NCBI GenBank assembly: GCA_050084985.1
Contig: JBITNC010000001.1
Span: forward strand, 13,020,001 to 13,084,000
DNA from: Nageia nagi
Taxonomy: Eukaryota; Pinophyta
Reading direction: 5' to 3'
DNA length: 64,000 bases
The notes beneath the pieces were generated by a model that was not told where the DNA came from, did no database searches, and worked only from the letters and a program-made list of their open reading frames with translations. The position numbers and the translations under genes are program-made. Of this stretch, positions 22,601 to 33,696 are shown in pieces (positions within the stretch are counted from its first letter, which is position 1; each line of letters starts with the position of its first letter).

Positions 22601-23640
22601 TTATACCAAAAGGATTACTCTCTTTTGAAATATTGTTTGATTCAAAAGATGTCCAAAAGGCTAAGTCTATGGCCATTAAAAAAGAGAATTATGTTGAGCT
22701 AGAAGTAGAACTTAGGAAGTATATAAAAGTTGGTTCAAAGTGTTCTGATACAAAAAAGGCTATTATATCTCAAATTTATCATAAGTTTTTCCAAGTAATT
22801 GCCTAGACTTATGATGATATTAATACATATGACAAGAATGTCATTCAACACATAATTGAGGTTGAACCAAATGTCAAAACATATAGAAAAAAATAAAGAC
22901 TAGTCAACCCAAAAATAGAGGAAGCTATGAAATAAGAGCTAATCAAGCTTCTTGATTCAAAAATTATTTATCCTATCAAGCATTCTTCTTGGGTTGCAAA
23001 TCTAGTTCTTGTTAAAAAGAAAAGTGAAGAAATTAGACTCTTGTTGATTTTAGAAATTTAAATAAAGTGTATCTTAAAGATAATTATCCTCTCCCTCCTA
23101 TGGAGTAGATCCTACATATAGTAGTCAGAGTTTGCTATTTTTCAATGATTGATGGTTACTCAAGATTTAACTAGATTTGGGTGAAGGATGAAGATCAAAT
23201 AAAAACTACATTTACAACTAAATGAGGAACATTTGCTTTTCAAAAAATGCCATTTGTTCTTTCTAATGCAAAAGCTACCTTTCAAAGAGCCATGGATCAT
23301 GCATTTGGAAAATTAATAAATAAAATTATACTAATCTATTTAGATTATATCATAGTCTTCTCTAGAAGCAAAACTAATCACCTAGAACATCTAAGATAGA
23401 TCTTTGAAAGATGCATAAAATTTGGCATTTCAATTAATCCAAAAAAATCAATTTTTATGGTCAACCAAAAAAATTTACTTGGCCACATTGTCTCAAAAGA
23501 GGGACTAACAATCGATCCAAATAGAGTAAAAGCTATAGAAGCATTGCCATGTCCTCCAATAAGAAGGCCTTACAATCATTCCTTGGTTAAATCAATTTTG
23601 TTAAAAAATTCATCAATATTTTTTTAGAGATTGTATCCCT
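22600..23640 (+). pseudogene. Decayed reverse transcriptase, element 2
   Basis: Clear RT motifs: LLDSKIIYPIKHSSWVANLV (about 22950), FAFQKMPF (about 23240), ATFQRAMDHAF, and the catalytic box reading Y-L-D-Y at 23337-23348 instead of YLDD. It then runs to LLGHIVSKEGLTIDPNRVKA (about 23470-23540). The lost second Asp alone would abolish activity, and stops occur as well. Confidence 0.85.
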
Positions 23641-23679
23641 AATCACTTCAATGCTAAAAAAATATGCTATATTTTCTAT

Positions 23680-24110
23680 ATGAAGTAAAAGTAGCCTTTA
23701 GAGAAATAAAAAAGGCTATAATAGAAACTCTTATGCTCAAAAATCCTAATATGAAAAAGATTTCATCATGTATGCACATGAAATAGATAGGAGCATTGTT
23801 GTAATTCTAACACAAAAGAATGACAATAATGAATTGCCTTTCATAGTCAAACACTACATCAATACCAGCAAAGGTACTTATTTATTGAAAATAAGTGTTT
23901 TCCATAATGAAGGGGCTTAAAAAAATTCAAGTATTATGTCTCTCATAACCAAATCTTTGTATTTGCTATCCATCTATATGTAAGAAATTATATTATACAA
24001 GGAGATCTAGGGAAAGGCTAATTGGATTACTAGAATTATGGAATATGATATAGAAATTAAGCCAACCAAGCTGATCAAAGGTAGGGCTCTTTGTGAAAAT
24101 ATAGCTAAAG
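23680..24110 (+). pseudogene. Canonical RNase H, degenerate, element 2
   Basis: Follows RT: FIMYAHEIDRSIVVIL (about 23762, Asp replaced as in element 1), then the WITRIMEYDIEIKPTKLIKG segment (24022-24080) leading to integrase. Several frameshifts. Confidence 0.65.
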
Positions 24111-25420
24111 CTTCACACATGATCACTCTTATGAAGGATGAACAACAAATCAATCAAGAAAGTGATTGGATTAAACAAATCATAATTTGTTTTCAAACTT
24201 GTAGGTGCCTTGAAGCTTTGGATAGATTTCAAAGAAGGAGATTCAATTTGCATTCCCTCAAGTTTATCATGATATATGACCATTTGTACATAAAATATTT
24301 TGATCAAAACCTACTAAGATGTGTGAATCAAGATGAATCCCATAGAATATTGCATGAATTTCATTACAGATTCTTTGGCGAGCATTATAGTGGACCAACT
24401 ACAGTAGCAAAAGTATTACAAGCTAGATATTATTGGCCACTATATTTTAGGATTCATTCAAGATTGCCTAGGAATGTGACAAATGCAATAGATTTATGGG
24501 AAAGAGGAGATAAGGTGCAATGCCTCTCAAACCTATGGCATTCGAAGAACCCTTTCAACAATGGGGTATGGACTTCATTGATGTTATAAACCCAAATTCT
24601 TTAGTAGGCCACAAGTTTATTTTGACTACAATAGATTACTTCTTTAGATGGTTAGAGGCTATGCCATGTAAAAATGCAAATTAATAAGCGATGATAGAAA
24701 TGATTAAAAGGATAATCACTCACTTTGGAATCCCATAGAGTATTATGTCAGATAATGGCCTAGCATTTATTAGAGGTAATTTATCAAGCTTTGTAGCTCA
24801 ATATGGAGTGTACTAGTTATTCTCTTCAAACTATTACCCATAAGGTAATGGGTTAGCCAAATCAAATAACAAAAATCTAACCCAAATCATCAAGAGAATA
24901 ATTGAAAGGAATCCCAAACAATGCAATACACAATTAAAATTTGCATTATGGGTAGATAGGATCAGTATAAAACTAGCAATAAAGACATCTCTCTATGCAT
25001 TGGTATATGGTAAAAGACCTATGTTGCCAATACACATGGAGTTACTAGCATTGAAAATCTTGCAAGAAATGGAGGACCATCACTTTGAGCCACTATAATC
25101 TAGATATAATCAGCTTTTAAAATTAGAGAAAGATCAAAATAAAGCATATGAGTCATTCCAACAATGCTAGCACATTTTCAAGAAGTGGTTTGATAAAAAA
25201 AAGTCTTCTCGGATGAAGTTTTAACCAAGTGATATTCTCCTCAAATGGGATGAGGAAAGAGCAAAGCTTAGAAGACATCAAAAATTTGATTCTTTTTGGA
25301 GTATACCTTACATCATCACTCAATCCATGCAAAGTAATGCATTCAAATTAAAATATATTACTAGGTCTTAGGAATTACCTATTGCTATCAATGGGATCTA
25401 TTTGAAACATTACTAGGTGA
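24110..25420 (+). pseudogene. Decayed integrase, element 2
   Basis: The open start at 24038-24589 contains the zinc module (ILHEFHYRFFGEHYSG... NVTNAI, Cys residues lost) and runs into the core, which continues in another frame: GMDFIDVINP (about 24565), SDNGLAF (about 24750). The third acidic residue is replaced (GLAKSNN where GLAEST is expected). The C-terminus with DILLKWDE and the terminal NGIYLKHY is at 25230-25415. Inactive. Confidence 0.85.
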
Positions 25421-25429
25421 TGAGGTGAG

Positions 25430-25950
25430 CTTGTAGTACCTGTAAAGCAATGTATATTGTAAGTAGTTTTTTTTTTTTAAAAAAAGAGGGACTTGGACAT
25501 ATTTTGTATATAGTTCTCAAAAAGTAGGCAGCCATTAATGATCAAATTTAATTTAGCTTTATCAAGAGTTAATGTCAATGTACTGCTCAGCTAGCAACTA
25601 AATAAGGTAGAATTTAAGAAAAAATTTCTTTGAATTTCATAAACCATTGCATAAGTATCACAAATGAAGTCTAGCATGCTTTGAAACTACTTATCTAGCT
25701 TATGCCAACTCAATCTATATAATACATGAGTCTCAATATCCTTAAGTATTAATTACCATTAATGTAAATCTTACCAACCTTGGATGAATAAAATTCCCCC
25801 CATACCCTCTAATTCAACACTTAGCCAATTTCAAGCACACAAGTTTCTAGAGCATTCAGAACTTATAGATTTTAGAGCCAACTTGAATTAGGAGATAGAA
25901 AAGTTGTAATACCTTACATAGCCTAGATTACCATTTTCAAATGATAACCA
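25430..25950 (+). other. Non-coding spacer between INT and ORF-A, element 2
   Basis: AT-rich, homologous to 9480-10010. It contains a T/A homopolymer patch at 25466-25484. No coding signal. Confidence 0.5.
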
Positions 25951-27840
25951 AAGGTTTAAGGAATGGTGTTAATATCATGGAAACTTCTCAATCATCCTTT
26001 GTAGCCAAAATAAATCAATTCGATGCTAACCTTCTGACCATGCAAAAATAATATCTTAAGAATACCCTAGGAATAAATTGGACTAAGATGGGGGTGATCA
26101 ATCATATGGATACATGAAGAGCTAACCCAAATTGCATTCTTCTATAGTACAAGACATCTAAGGTCATCAAAAAGGAGAAGTCACTAGCTCATCCAAAAAG
26201 GGACATCATGATTGACTAGTGCTTGGCTTATTATATGCCCTATTATTCGTTTACTTGCCCCAACTTGTTATATGCATTAGCACATAAACATCACCAAAAT
26301 AGTTACCAAATAAGAATGTTTAATAACCTAGAATAGGGAGATGCATCAAATCTAAAGTTTGAAGTAGTACTAGATCACTCTTTTGATTCCATCGTCCAAG
26401 TGTTTGCTATTCCAATAGAGTGGACTTTTCATGTGAAGAAACAAATTGATTTAAAAAAAGAAGAATGACTCATTTATCAATTAATATGAAATGATGAATT
26501 GGATTAGTGGAATATATCAAAATAATAGGAAGGCATAACTCTTGCCAAGCTATCAGATAGCCCTATTTGAAAGAAAAAATGATAGAGAAGTGTTGTAGGC
26601 ACTAGCAGTTATCCTAGGAAAGAAAACCTAGATTGAAGTAGATGAAGCCATGGTATGTATGGCTTATAATATCATAGAGGCTCATGTTTTATATTACTTC
26701 TTGACTTTCATTACTAATCAAATAAAGAGGTGTTTATTTAAAATTGTAAAGTCAAACTCCAAACTCTCTTCATATCTTTGGTGGCTCTTCGTCCATCAAA
26801 ATCTTAACAAACTTAGAGGTAGGGCTACCAGTTTAATCGATGAATTCCAGTGCTACACTAGTACCAATCAACTTGATGATACCCATTTTGAGTAATTTGC
26901 ATGGATTCTACTACAAATCATATGCAAGTTCTATTCAATAATAGTACAAATTTTGATTGAAAAACTCCCCAATAGACTACCCAAAAGCATGATGAGGGAG
27001 CTATAAAGAGGAAACAAAATCGATGATTGGTACTTCTTAAGAAATCACACCATAATAATTAGGTATGGGTATTTTGAGAGACCTTTTTTATTACCCAAGT
27101 ATCTAACCCCCCAACTATATTCAATAGAAATTGGAAGACAAATTTGTGCTATAGAGAGCAAATATGGGTCTGGGGGTAATTTTAAATCTATTGTAGATAT
27201 ACCATCCTCTACTAAAAATTTTACTTTTATAGAAATAGGATGTAAAGATAGTATAGCTGAATTCATTATACAAAATTTTAAATTAGATATAGTGGAAGCT
27301 CCATGGATGTATGACCCTTCATGAAAAATGACCAAGTAATAAGGTCAAGCAAAAAATGTTCAACTTTTGTCCATGATAGTAGGCTTATATAGAATATTTT
27401 GTAAATAAAACTAAACAAGAAGTAGAAATGTACCTTGATTGGGAGTTCAAACCCCTAAATTAGGCTTGAATGGTCCTTGAGGGGATAATTAAGTACAAAA
27501 ACTATGAAAATAAGTGACAATATTTTATCCTCAACCCAGAAGTCTTCACCTAATTAGCAATTCTTGGGTGGGGTCCTAATAAAATTCATTATTTTACAAA
27601 GTTTAGATTTGAGTATACAATAAAAATTCACCACATAGAAAGTGAATTATTTGAGAAATTCAAATATGACAAGTACTAGAGGTTGAATATTTTAAATATC
27701 CCTTGTTAGAGTTGGGATATCCCCTTCCTCCTCATTTTCAAGAAATATTTGCTGCAAGAGCAAGGCCAGTATAGATAGGATAACCATCTAGCATTGTTGA
27801 GCTTTCAAAGAAGGAAGAGTAGCATTATTTAGATACTACC
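25950..27840 (+). pseudogene. Decayed accessory ORF-A, element 2
   Basis: The best link to the young ORF-A (34214-35974). The segment SSYLWWLFVHQNLNKL (about 26765-26812) aligns with TSYIVWMMIHQNAEVF, and IDDWYFL...IRYGYFERPFLLPKYLTPQLYSIEIGRQI (about 27022-27140, broken by frame changes) aligns with GDWFFAENGTFIRLYGFSGAPFLLPVHVTDWIFSVEYARQ in the young protein. Length to the KKRKI segment is close to the young ORF. Open pieces such as 26650-26895 are fragments. Function unknown. Confidence 0.75.
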
Positions 27841-29773
27841 ACCTCTTCTTGAGAGCCTTATCTAAATAAGAAAAGGAAAATTCAAATAATTTCTCAAAAA
27901 TAACTAACCTTGGAGAAAGAAGAGAAGCCTATGAAAAAGCCCCACACCACTACAATAAGACCATAGTCACAAATGATTATACCTTCACCTTCAAAGGCTA
28001 TAGAAGAAATTCCAAAGGTAGTGGTAAAAGAGGTAGAAATTTTTGATATAGAAGAAGTAAGATAGCCCTAATATGTAGACACTAGTGCTACATAAGGAGC
28101 TTAGGTGCAAGAATAAACCCTAAAAAAGGAGCAAACTCAATAAGGTAGGGGAAGCATACTTGGAACTAGTAGATCTGTAATAGATACACCTAGAGCAGGA
28201 TCAAGAGATGATGATGATGATGATAAATCTAAAAAGAAGAAATAATTTGTTCCAATGGATAAAGTTAAGGACAAAGATAAGGTCATGGAAGAGGTAGAGT
28301 AAGAAATAGAAATTCAAGACCTGACACCTCCTCAGTAGTCATAGCCTACCTAATAGGTTGAGACATATACTTTAGGTGGAATTACTACTCCCTATTCTTT
28401 GATTCCTACAACATCATACGAGGAAATAAAATCAATTTTTTCTACATAAATTATAGAACCCATTGATTGGACAACTTTTGTTAATAAGTCTCCTATGCTC
28501 CTTAAGCAACAGTTGAGAATTTTGAGCAAGGTAACAAAAATGGAAGATATTAAAATAGCATAGATGCCTTTCAAATAAGGAAAACTAGACATTAATCCAA
28601 TGGCTATAATAGATATAAATATGCAAAGTGCACTAGCAATTGACCAGTCAAGATTCCTAGTAAATACTTCAATGGCAATTGGTAAAAGTCTTCAAGTATT
28701 GGAGACTAAGATAGAAAAATTGAACAAGAAAATAGATTAGTATAAGAAAGAATGCACCCTCAAAGACAAAATAATAGTTGGGTTGTAGAATAAACATAAA
28801 TACTTGATTGCAAAGCTTGATAAGCAAAAGTTAGAATTTGACAAGAGTATAACAACAACAAAAGGTAAGCTAGATGCTGCAAATCAAAGAATACAAGATC
28901 TCAAAGCTTAGGCTCAGTCATTGATGCTTAAAAGGTTAAGCAAGTTGAGGTCAAGATACAAACTATCATTGCAACAAATAAAGTTTTATCTAATGATAAT
29001 ACAAATTTGTTATTACTTAAAGAATTTTATAAAATCCTTGGTGGAGCAAGTTAGAGATAGAATGATAACATTATCACACTTGCATTTGTTGAAGGAAGAA
29101 ACAATACAGGAAATCGAGGAGTTTCACAATCAAACCCCTCTTCATAAGATAGCTTTAGATACACCCAAGAAAGTTTTAAAAAGAATGCAAACCTATTTAA
29201 GGGTCTTAATTGAAAAGGACATAGCAATGATCTCTCCCAAACCAAGATAGTTGTAACTAAGGAGGATCCAAGATATTTGTGAATTCCAAAATTTGGTGTT
29301 CAACATGGATATTAATAAGCATCAACTCACAACAAAGCTAGGATTCATTAACAAATTCTTTAATTCTTTAATTGAGATGAAGGTTCCCAAATTATGGGAA
29401 GAACAAAATGTACAAGGTAGTGCTACCAATTGGGTAGGCAATGTGACTTAGTTTCTTAAATAGTCCTTTTTTGAGAAACAAATCTCATACCTACAGCAAA
29501 TAAATGAGTTTGTTTAAGAAGCAATTACAAGATTTTTGCATACTAGAAGGATAGATAATGTTTTGATAGGGTTTTGAGAAGATATAGTGAAGATTAATAT
29601 ATTTTCTATCTTATCATAGATTGACTATAAAGATCTTAGTGATCTAAATAAAAAGATGTAGCCATTCCTCTTAGTAGAGCTAATTCTAGCAGCTAAGACC
29701 TCTACTAAGTCTACCTCTAGACAAGTTACTAGAAGTAGTAAGTAGAGGGTTCCATTCTCTAGTAGATAGAGAT
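27840..29773 (+). pseudogene. Decayed coiled-coil accessory ORF, element 2
   Basis: Begins after KKRKI with CAA (27883-27885) at the place where the young element has TAG. It passes through a Lys/Glu/Pro-rich linker with an Asp run (28208-28230) and then heptad-rich sequence (28640-29250). The C-terminal open stretch 28921-29250 includes LVEQVRDRMITLSHLHLL and VLKRMQ. Homology with the minus-strand copy at 1855-3245 continues to the 3' LTR. The purine-rich 'agatagagatagaaga' at about 29756-29771 is a plausible PPT. Confidence 0.7.
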
Positions 29774-30075
29774 AGAAGATTGTATTCTTTCATAATTACA
29801 CTCTAAATTAGGATAATTCAAAATTATTCTTTATTCTTTTATGTCCAAGAGTTATGTAAATAAGAGTGCTTGGGAGGTATGTTATTTTCTTAGAGTACTC
29901 GAGAGTTATGTAAATAAGAGTCTCTAACAGTTATTTTCTTTCCCTTAGAATGATTGGGAGTGATGTAAATGGAAGTGTTTGGGAGTTATATTTATTCCCT
30001 TAGTATGTACAAGAATTATTAACACAAGTTTTCAAGAGTTGTAGAAATTCATGTCTAAGACTCATTGATTTTAAG

Positions 30076-30490
30076 TGATGATATCATAATTTTTAACTAA
30101 AATCAATGGGTCCTAAAACAAGCAATGGTAGATGAAGATTTATGAAGACATTAGATAGAGCTCATTAATTCTAAGTGATGATGTCATAATTTTTTATTAA
30201 AATTAGCAAGTCTCAAAATAAATAATGGTGGGTGAAGATTTATGAGGACATCAAATAGAGCCCATCAATTCTAAGTGATGATGTCATAATTTTTGATGGA
30301 AATTAGCAAGTCCCAAAATAAATAATGATGGGTGAAGATTTATGAAGACATCAAATAGAGCCTGATAATTTTGAGTGATGACATCATAATTTTTGATTAA
30401 AATTAGCAAGTCCTAGAACAAGCAATGGTAGGTGAAGATTTATGAAGACATCAAATAGAGCCTACTGATTTTGAGAAATGACATCATAAT
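30076..30490 (+). repeat. Five 100-bp units in U3 with TGA..TCA sites
   Basis: Sites at 30079 (TGATATCA), 30179 and 30279 (TGATGTCA), 30379 and 30479 (TGACATCA), exactly 100 bases apart. Each unit also carries 'ggtgaagatttatgaagaca' with minor changes. Absent from the 5' LTR of the same element. Likely an enhancer-type array; see the findings. Confidence 0.75.
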
Positions 30491-30754
30491 TTTTGATTGA
30501 AATCAGCAAGTTTTAGAAGAGTTAGATCATTAATCAAGCTTGAATGAAGAAAATAAAACCTACCAAGTAAAGGTAAGAGTAAAGGAACACCCAAGTCCAA
30601 TTTATCTTAAGTGTTTGACCCTCAGGGCCCCATTAATATGTCAACACCAACTCATTTCCACATAACAATGGAAATTTCTTCTCGAATCAAGTTAACATAA
30701 TGTTTACCAACCACCATTACTCTAATTACTAACATCTATAGTAGAGATCATAAA

Positions 30755-30759
30755 GGTTA
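30755..30759. other. Left target duplication of the young element (ggtta)
   Basis: Identical to 46185-46189. The empty site is seen in the 5' LTR of element 2 as taaaggttacagagaag near 18522. Confidence 0.95.
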
Positions 30760-31014
30760 TGTAGATTCCTCCATAATAAATCCTTGAAGTAAAGCCACGG
30801 TGTACTCTACCTGCCTCTACGGATTCATTCGAAGATCTCTGGGAGTTTTTCCGGAGCAGATAAAGCAGCCCGGAGTCAGAGTAAAGTTTTCCGGAATAAA
30901 GTGGAGACGTGCGGAGGATAAGATAATTATTTTTTGGGTGAAAACCAAGTTCCGGAAAAGATAAAGTCAGCATAAGTTCTCCGGGAAACAAAGCATTCCG
31001 GAGAAATGAAATAA

Positions 31015-31376
31015 TGACGTCACGGGAAACAACGTTCACATTTTGAATGGAACCGGAGCCCAGAGGAGGTGATGTCAGCGCGAAGTAATCCAGTACCCGG
31101 AGCCAGTGAGTGATGCATTCCGGAAATATGAAGCTGACGTCATGGTGAAAAATGAAGTTAACGTTTTGAGGAAAACTGGAGTCCGGAAGAAATGACATCA
31201 GGAAGGAGTAATTCAGTATCCGGAGCCCTGAAGGCGAATCGTTCCGGAAGTCCGAGGATGATGTCACAAGAAAAGGCAAAATTAACATTAGTGAATGAAA
31301 CCGGCCCCGGAGGCGATGAGATCAACACAAGTCCCTCCGAAAAGCGAAATATTCTGGAGATATGAAGCTGACGTCA
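31015..31376 (+). promoter_or_regulatory. U3 array of TGACGTCA-type sites (LTR 1)
   Basis: TGACGTCA at 31015, 31135 and 31369; TGATGTCA at 31070 and 31259; TGACATCA at 31193; a degenerate site near 31314. Steps are 55-66 bases. The surrounding sequence forms four imperfect units of about 110-125 bp (30993, 31115, 31240, 31350) sharing a ttccgga-type lead. TGACGTCA is a known plant bZIP (TGA/C-box) element; enhancer function here is inferred. The array recurs in LTRs 2 and 3. Confidence 0.7.
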
Positions 31377-31685
31377 GGGAAAGAAACAAGATTAACATTG
31401 GTGAATGAAACCGAGTCCCGGAGGAAAATAGGCCCGCAAAGAAAGATTGAAGAGCCTGAGCCATAGAATTAAGAAATCCCGAAAGAGAGTAAGTCTGCAA
31501 GATGCTTGAGCACAATCATCTAGGAACCGTATCGTCTGCAAAAACCAAATCGTCGGCGATCTGCCCAATTTTGTAACAGTCGGCCAAGTGTCATATGTAG
31601 GTGATATCAGTTCAAGAAGGCCAGAATCTTGCGGCCGTTTTGTAAACGTTTCTATTCTATAATCTTGTAACTGTTATTAATACAG

Positions 31686-31693
31686 TATAAATA
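31686..31693 (+). promoter_or_regulatory. TATA box of LTR 1
   Basis: TATAAATA, about 310 bases after the last bZIP-type site and about 600 bases before the LTR end. Same at 38634-38641 and 45585-45592. Transcription would start about 30 bases downstream, near the 'actaggg' segment. Confidence 0.7.
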
Positions 31694-32025
31694 TATGAAA
31701 ATAAAGAGAAACTAGGGTCGGAAGCCTAGTATTGCCCTTTTCATTTGTTCTCGAAGACCTGTAGCTTCAGTCCGGTACTATGAAACCATCTTGACCTTTC
31801 TTGTCTAGCACTCGTAATTGTTATTCTTAATTTGGTTACATTGTGGCAGCTTAGCTTGTTTCCTGAGTAATAGTTGCGGGTTGCTAGTATAACTGTGTCT
31901 GCTACATGGTAGAGTAGAAGCTGGGGAGCTATTCAGAGAGTGAGAACTTGTTCTGTGGCTGCGACACTAGATTCAGGCCAAGGTTTCGCACACTGCGAAA
32001 GCCTGCGCTGAACTAGTGATCTACC

Positions 32026-32172
32026 CCTTTGCTTTCTCTCTCGTTACCCTATCCCTTTACTTCCTCTCTCGTTACCCTATCCTTTTACTTCCTTTCTTGT
32101 TACCCTATCCTTTTGCTTGAATCTCTCGCTCCCTACTCTTTTCATCTCTTTCCTGTTACTTTTTCTCTACCC
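32026..32172 (+). repeat. 28-bp pyrimidine-rich tandem repeat in the LTR leader
   Basis: Three near-identical 28-base units (32026, 32054, 32082, each ending gttaccctatc) and one or two degenerate ones follow. Almost pure C/T on the plus strand, inside the transcribed R-U5 part. The same repeat lies in LTRs 2 and 3 at about 38974 and 45924. Confidence 0.75.
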
Positions 32173-32173
32173 A

Positions 32174-32245
32174 ATGGATAAGGAACCGGCCTTCTCCGGA
32201 GATCAGGCTGCGTCCCACAGTCTGTTCGTGAACTACTTTGGTTAA
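32174..32245 (+). CDS. Possible 23-codon upstream ORF in the LTR
   Basis: An ATG at 32174, just after the pyrimidine repeat, opens 23 codons (MDKEPAFSG...) to TAA at 32243. It is the first ATG after the repeat and lies upstream of gag, so it could lower gag translation. Retained unchanged in LTRs 2 and 3. Coding status unproven; chance is quite possible at this length. Confidence 0.25.
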   Translation: MDKEPAFSGDQAASHSLFVNYFG

Positions 32246-32296
32246 GATTGTTCCAGGCGCACATATTACACAATCTCAATCAACAGTATTTCTTTT

Positions 32297-32314
32297 TGGC
32301 ACGCCCGGTGGGAC
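32297..32314 (+). other. Primer-binding site, young element copy 1
   Basis: tggcacgcccggtgggac begins 11 bases after the LTR end and starts with the TGG complementary to tRNA CCA. The same site is at 39245-39262. I did not assign the tRNA. Confidence 0.75.
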
Positions 32315-32432
32315 ACGAAGAAATTTATTGGCGACTCTGCTGAAGCACCATCCATGGTATGTATTAAAGCAAATTATTTGTGAATATCATAGGTGCTTTG
32401 AACCTGTCATTTTCTTTTGCAATCTAGAGTTT

Positions 32433-33696
32433 ATGTGGACAAGATCTAAAACTAGAGCAGCAAAAGAAAAACCGGAGTTTGGGAAGTTAGATACTCCTAG
32501 GAGAAAGACCCTGATCAAGTCCAAGTCTCTGAATAGTATCGACTCCCTAAAATCCTTTATCAAGCCAGAACCATCCAATCTTCATACTAGAGATACCTTT
32601 CCTGAAATGGCTAATCCAGCTCAGAATATTTATCCGGAATGGACAATGGGGTACCCATAGCTCTGGCGGTATTACATGATATCCCAGCAAATGTTTTTAA
32701 AACCCTTCCGGAGTTTGATGCAACTTCAGAAAAAATGGCTTATGAGCACTGTGTGGATGTAGCCAGCCTAGCAAAGATTCACAATATTCAGCATGAAGAT
32801 ATTATGGTGAGATTACTGGCTCAGTCTTTCAAAGGAAAGGTCCTGGATTGGTACAGGGGCCTTTCTAATGGATCCATCAGTACCTGGGCTCAACTGGCAG
32901 AGCCTTTTATCCTGGAGTTTAATGAACTAGGGGATCCCTTTTCCTTGTTAACCCAGTTTACTTCAATCAAAAGGTTTGAACAAGAAAACATCCCGGATTT
33001 CAACATTAGATTTCAGAGAACGTGGACAAGAGTACCCATGCCAGTCAGGCCTCAGCAGTTTCAAGCTTTGATGTATTATCTGAGAGCCTTTCCTCCGGAT
33101 CTCTCTCTGCAAATCCAAAATTCCGGAGTGAATACCTTTCCGGAGGTCTATAGACAAGCAGTATATGCTGAATCATGCCTTATTGCAGTTGGGAAATTAC
33201 CAAGCCGTATGCCAATGCCCTATTTCCCAATAACCACAACACAACAGCAAATTTTGAGACCTCCGGTAATCAGTTCAGTTCCGCCTCTGGCTAATATTCC
33301 TGCCCCTGTTCAACCCTGGTCGTCAAATTTGCCAATTCCTAGAGCTCCCTTGGCCTTACCAGCTCCACATCAGCCTAATATGAACCAAGGATTAGCATCA
33401 TCTACAGAAATTCAGGAACTCCGGAATTTGTGTAGAAATATGGCAAACCAGATTACCGTGTTGACCAGACAAAATAATGCCAAAAGATATCCCTACCCTG
33501 CTATAGAGAAAGCTCAACATGTGTTGAATGAGGACGTGGACCAAGCTTCCACTTCCGGGCGGTTAATGGGTTGTGTTTGGCTTGTAATGATGCTCATGAA
33601 CAAACAACCTGCCCTATTTTTCAATACCAAGAGTATCTGTCGAGGAGTGGAGGTATTCCTCCGCCTGGCGTGGCGGATGACAAAGCCGGAACGTGA
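32433..33696 (+). pseudogene. gag: gag of young element copy 1, two single-base frameshifts
   Basis: Same gene as 39381-40646 but missing one G near 32642 (AATGGA for AATGGGA) and one G in the run at 33557-33559 (GGG for GGGG). The first break gives a product that stops soon after NIYPEW. The long open stretch 32639-33799 is the rest of Gag read from an internal ATG and then, after the second break, in a wrong frame. Both changes are homopolymer length changes, so sequencing error is an alternative to real mutation. Confidence 0.8.

Larger units (their letters stand above)
29774..30759 (+). mobile_element. 3' LTR of element 2, left part
   Basis: Starts TGTATTC after the purine-rich tract and is collinear with 18188 onward. 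It continues after the young element at 46190. The break is at 30759/46185, with ggtta on both sides. Confidence 0.85.
30760..32285 (+). mobile_element. LTR 1 (original 5' LTR) of the young element
   Basis: TG..CA ends (tgtagattcc to caatcaaca). It differs from LTR 2 only at 30840 (T for C) and by one missing A after 31022. Versus LTR 3 I count 15 differences, nearly all transitions and many at CpG. Contains the U3 bZIP-type array, a TATA box, a 28-bp pyrimidine repeat and a short uORF. Confidence 0.95.

Noticed and set aside
30076-30490. CRISPR-like array (regular 100-bp period)
   Set aside because: The entire unit is repeated, not a short repeat with unique spacers, and the region is a plant LTR.
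30722-31515. Minus-strand open frames of 188, 89 and 75 codons in the LTRs, repeated at 37967-38463 and 44918-45414
   Set aside because: They lie antisense to the U3 repeat array and recur only because the LTR is present three times. Codon pattern follows the repeats, with no family resemblance.
32297-32314. Assignment of a specific primer tRNA
   Set aside because: The 18 bases begin with TGG as expected, but I could not match them with confidence to a known plant tRNA 3' end without a search.
32238-32432. Longer gag start at 32238 / 39186
   Set aside because: That frame begins at TTG inside the LTR and would translate the PBS. The first ATG (32433 / 39381) starts a basic N-terminus typical of Gag.
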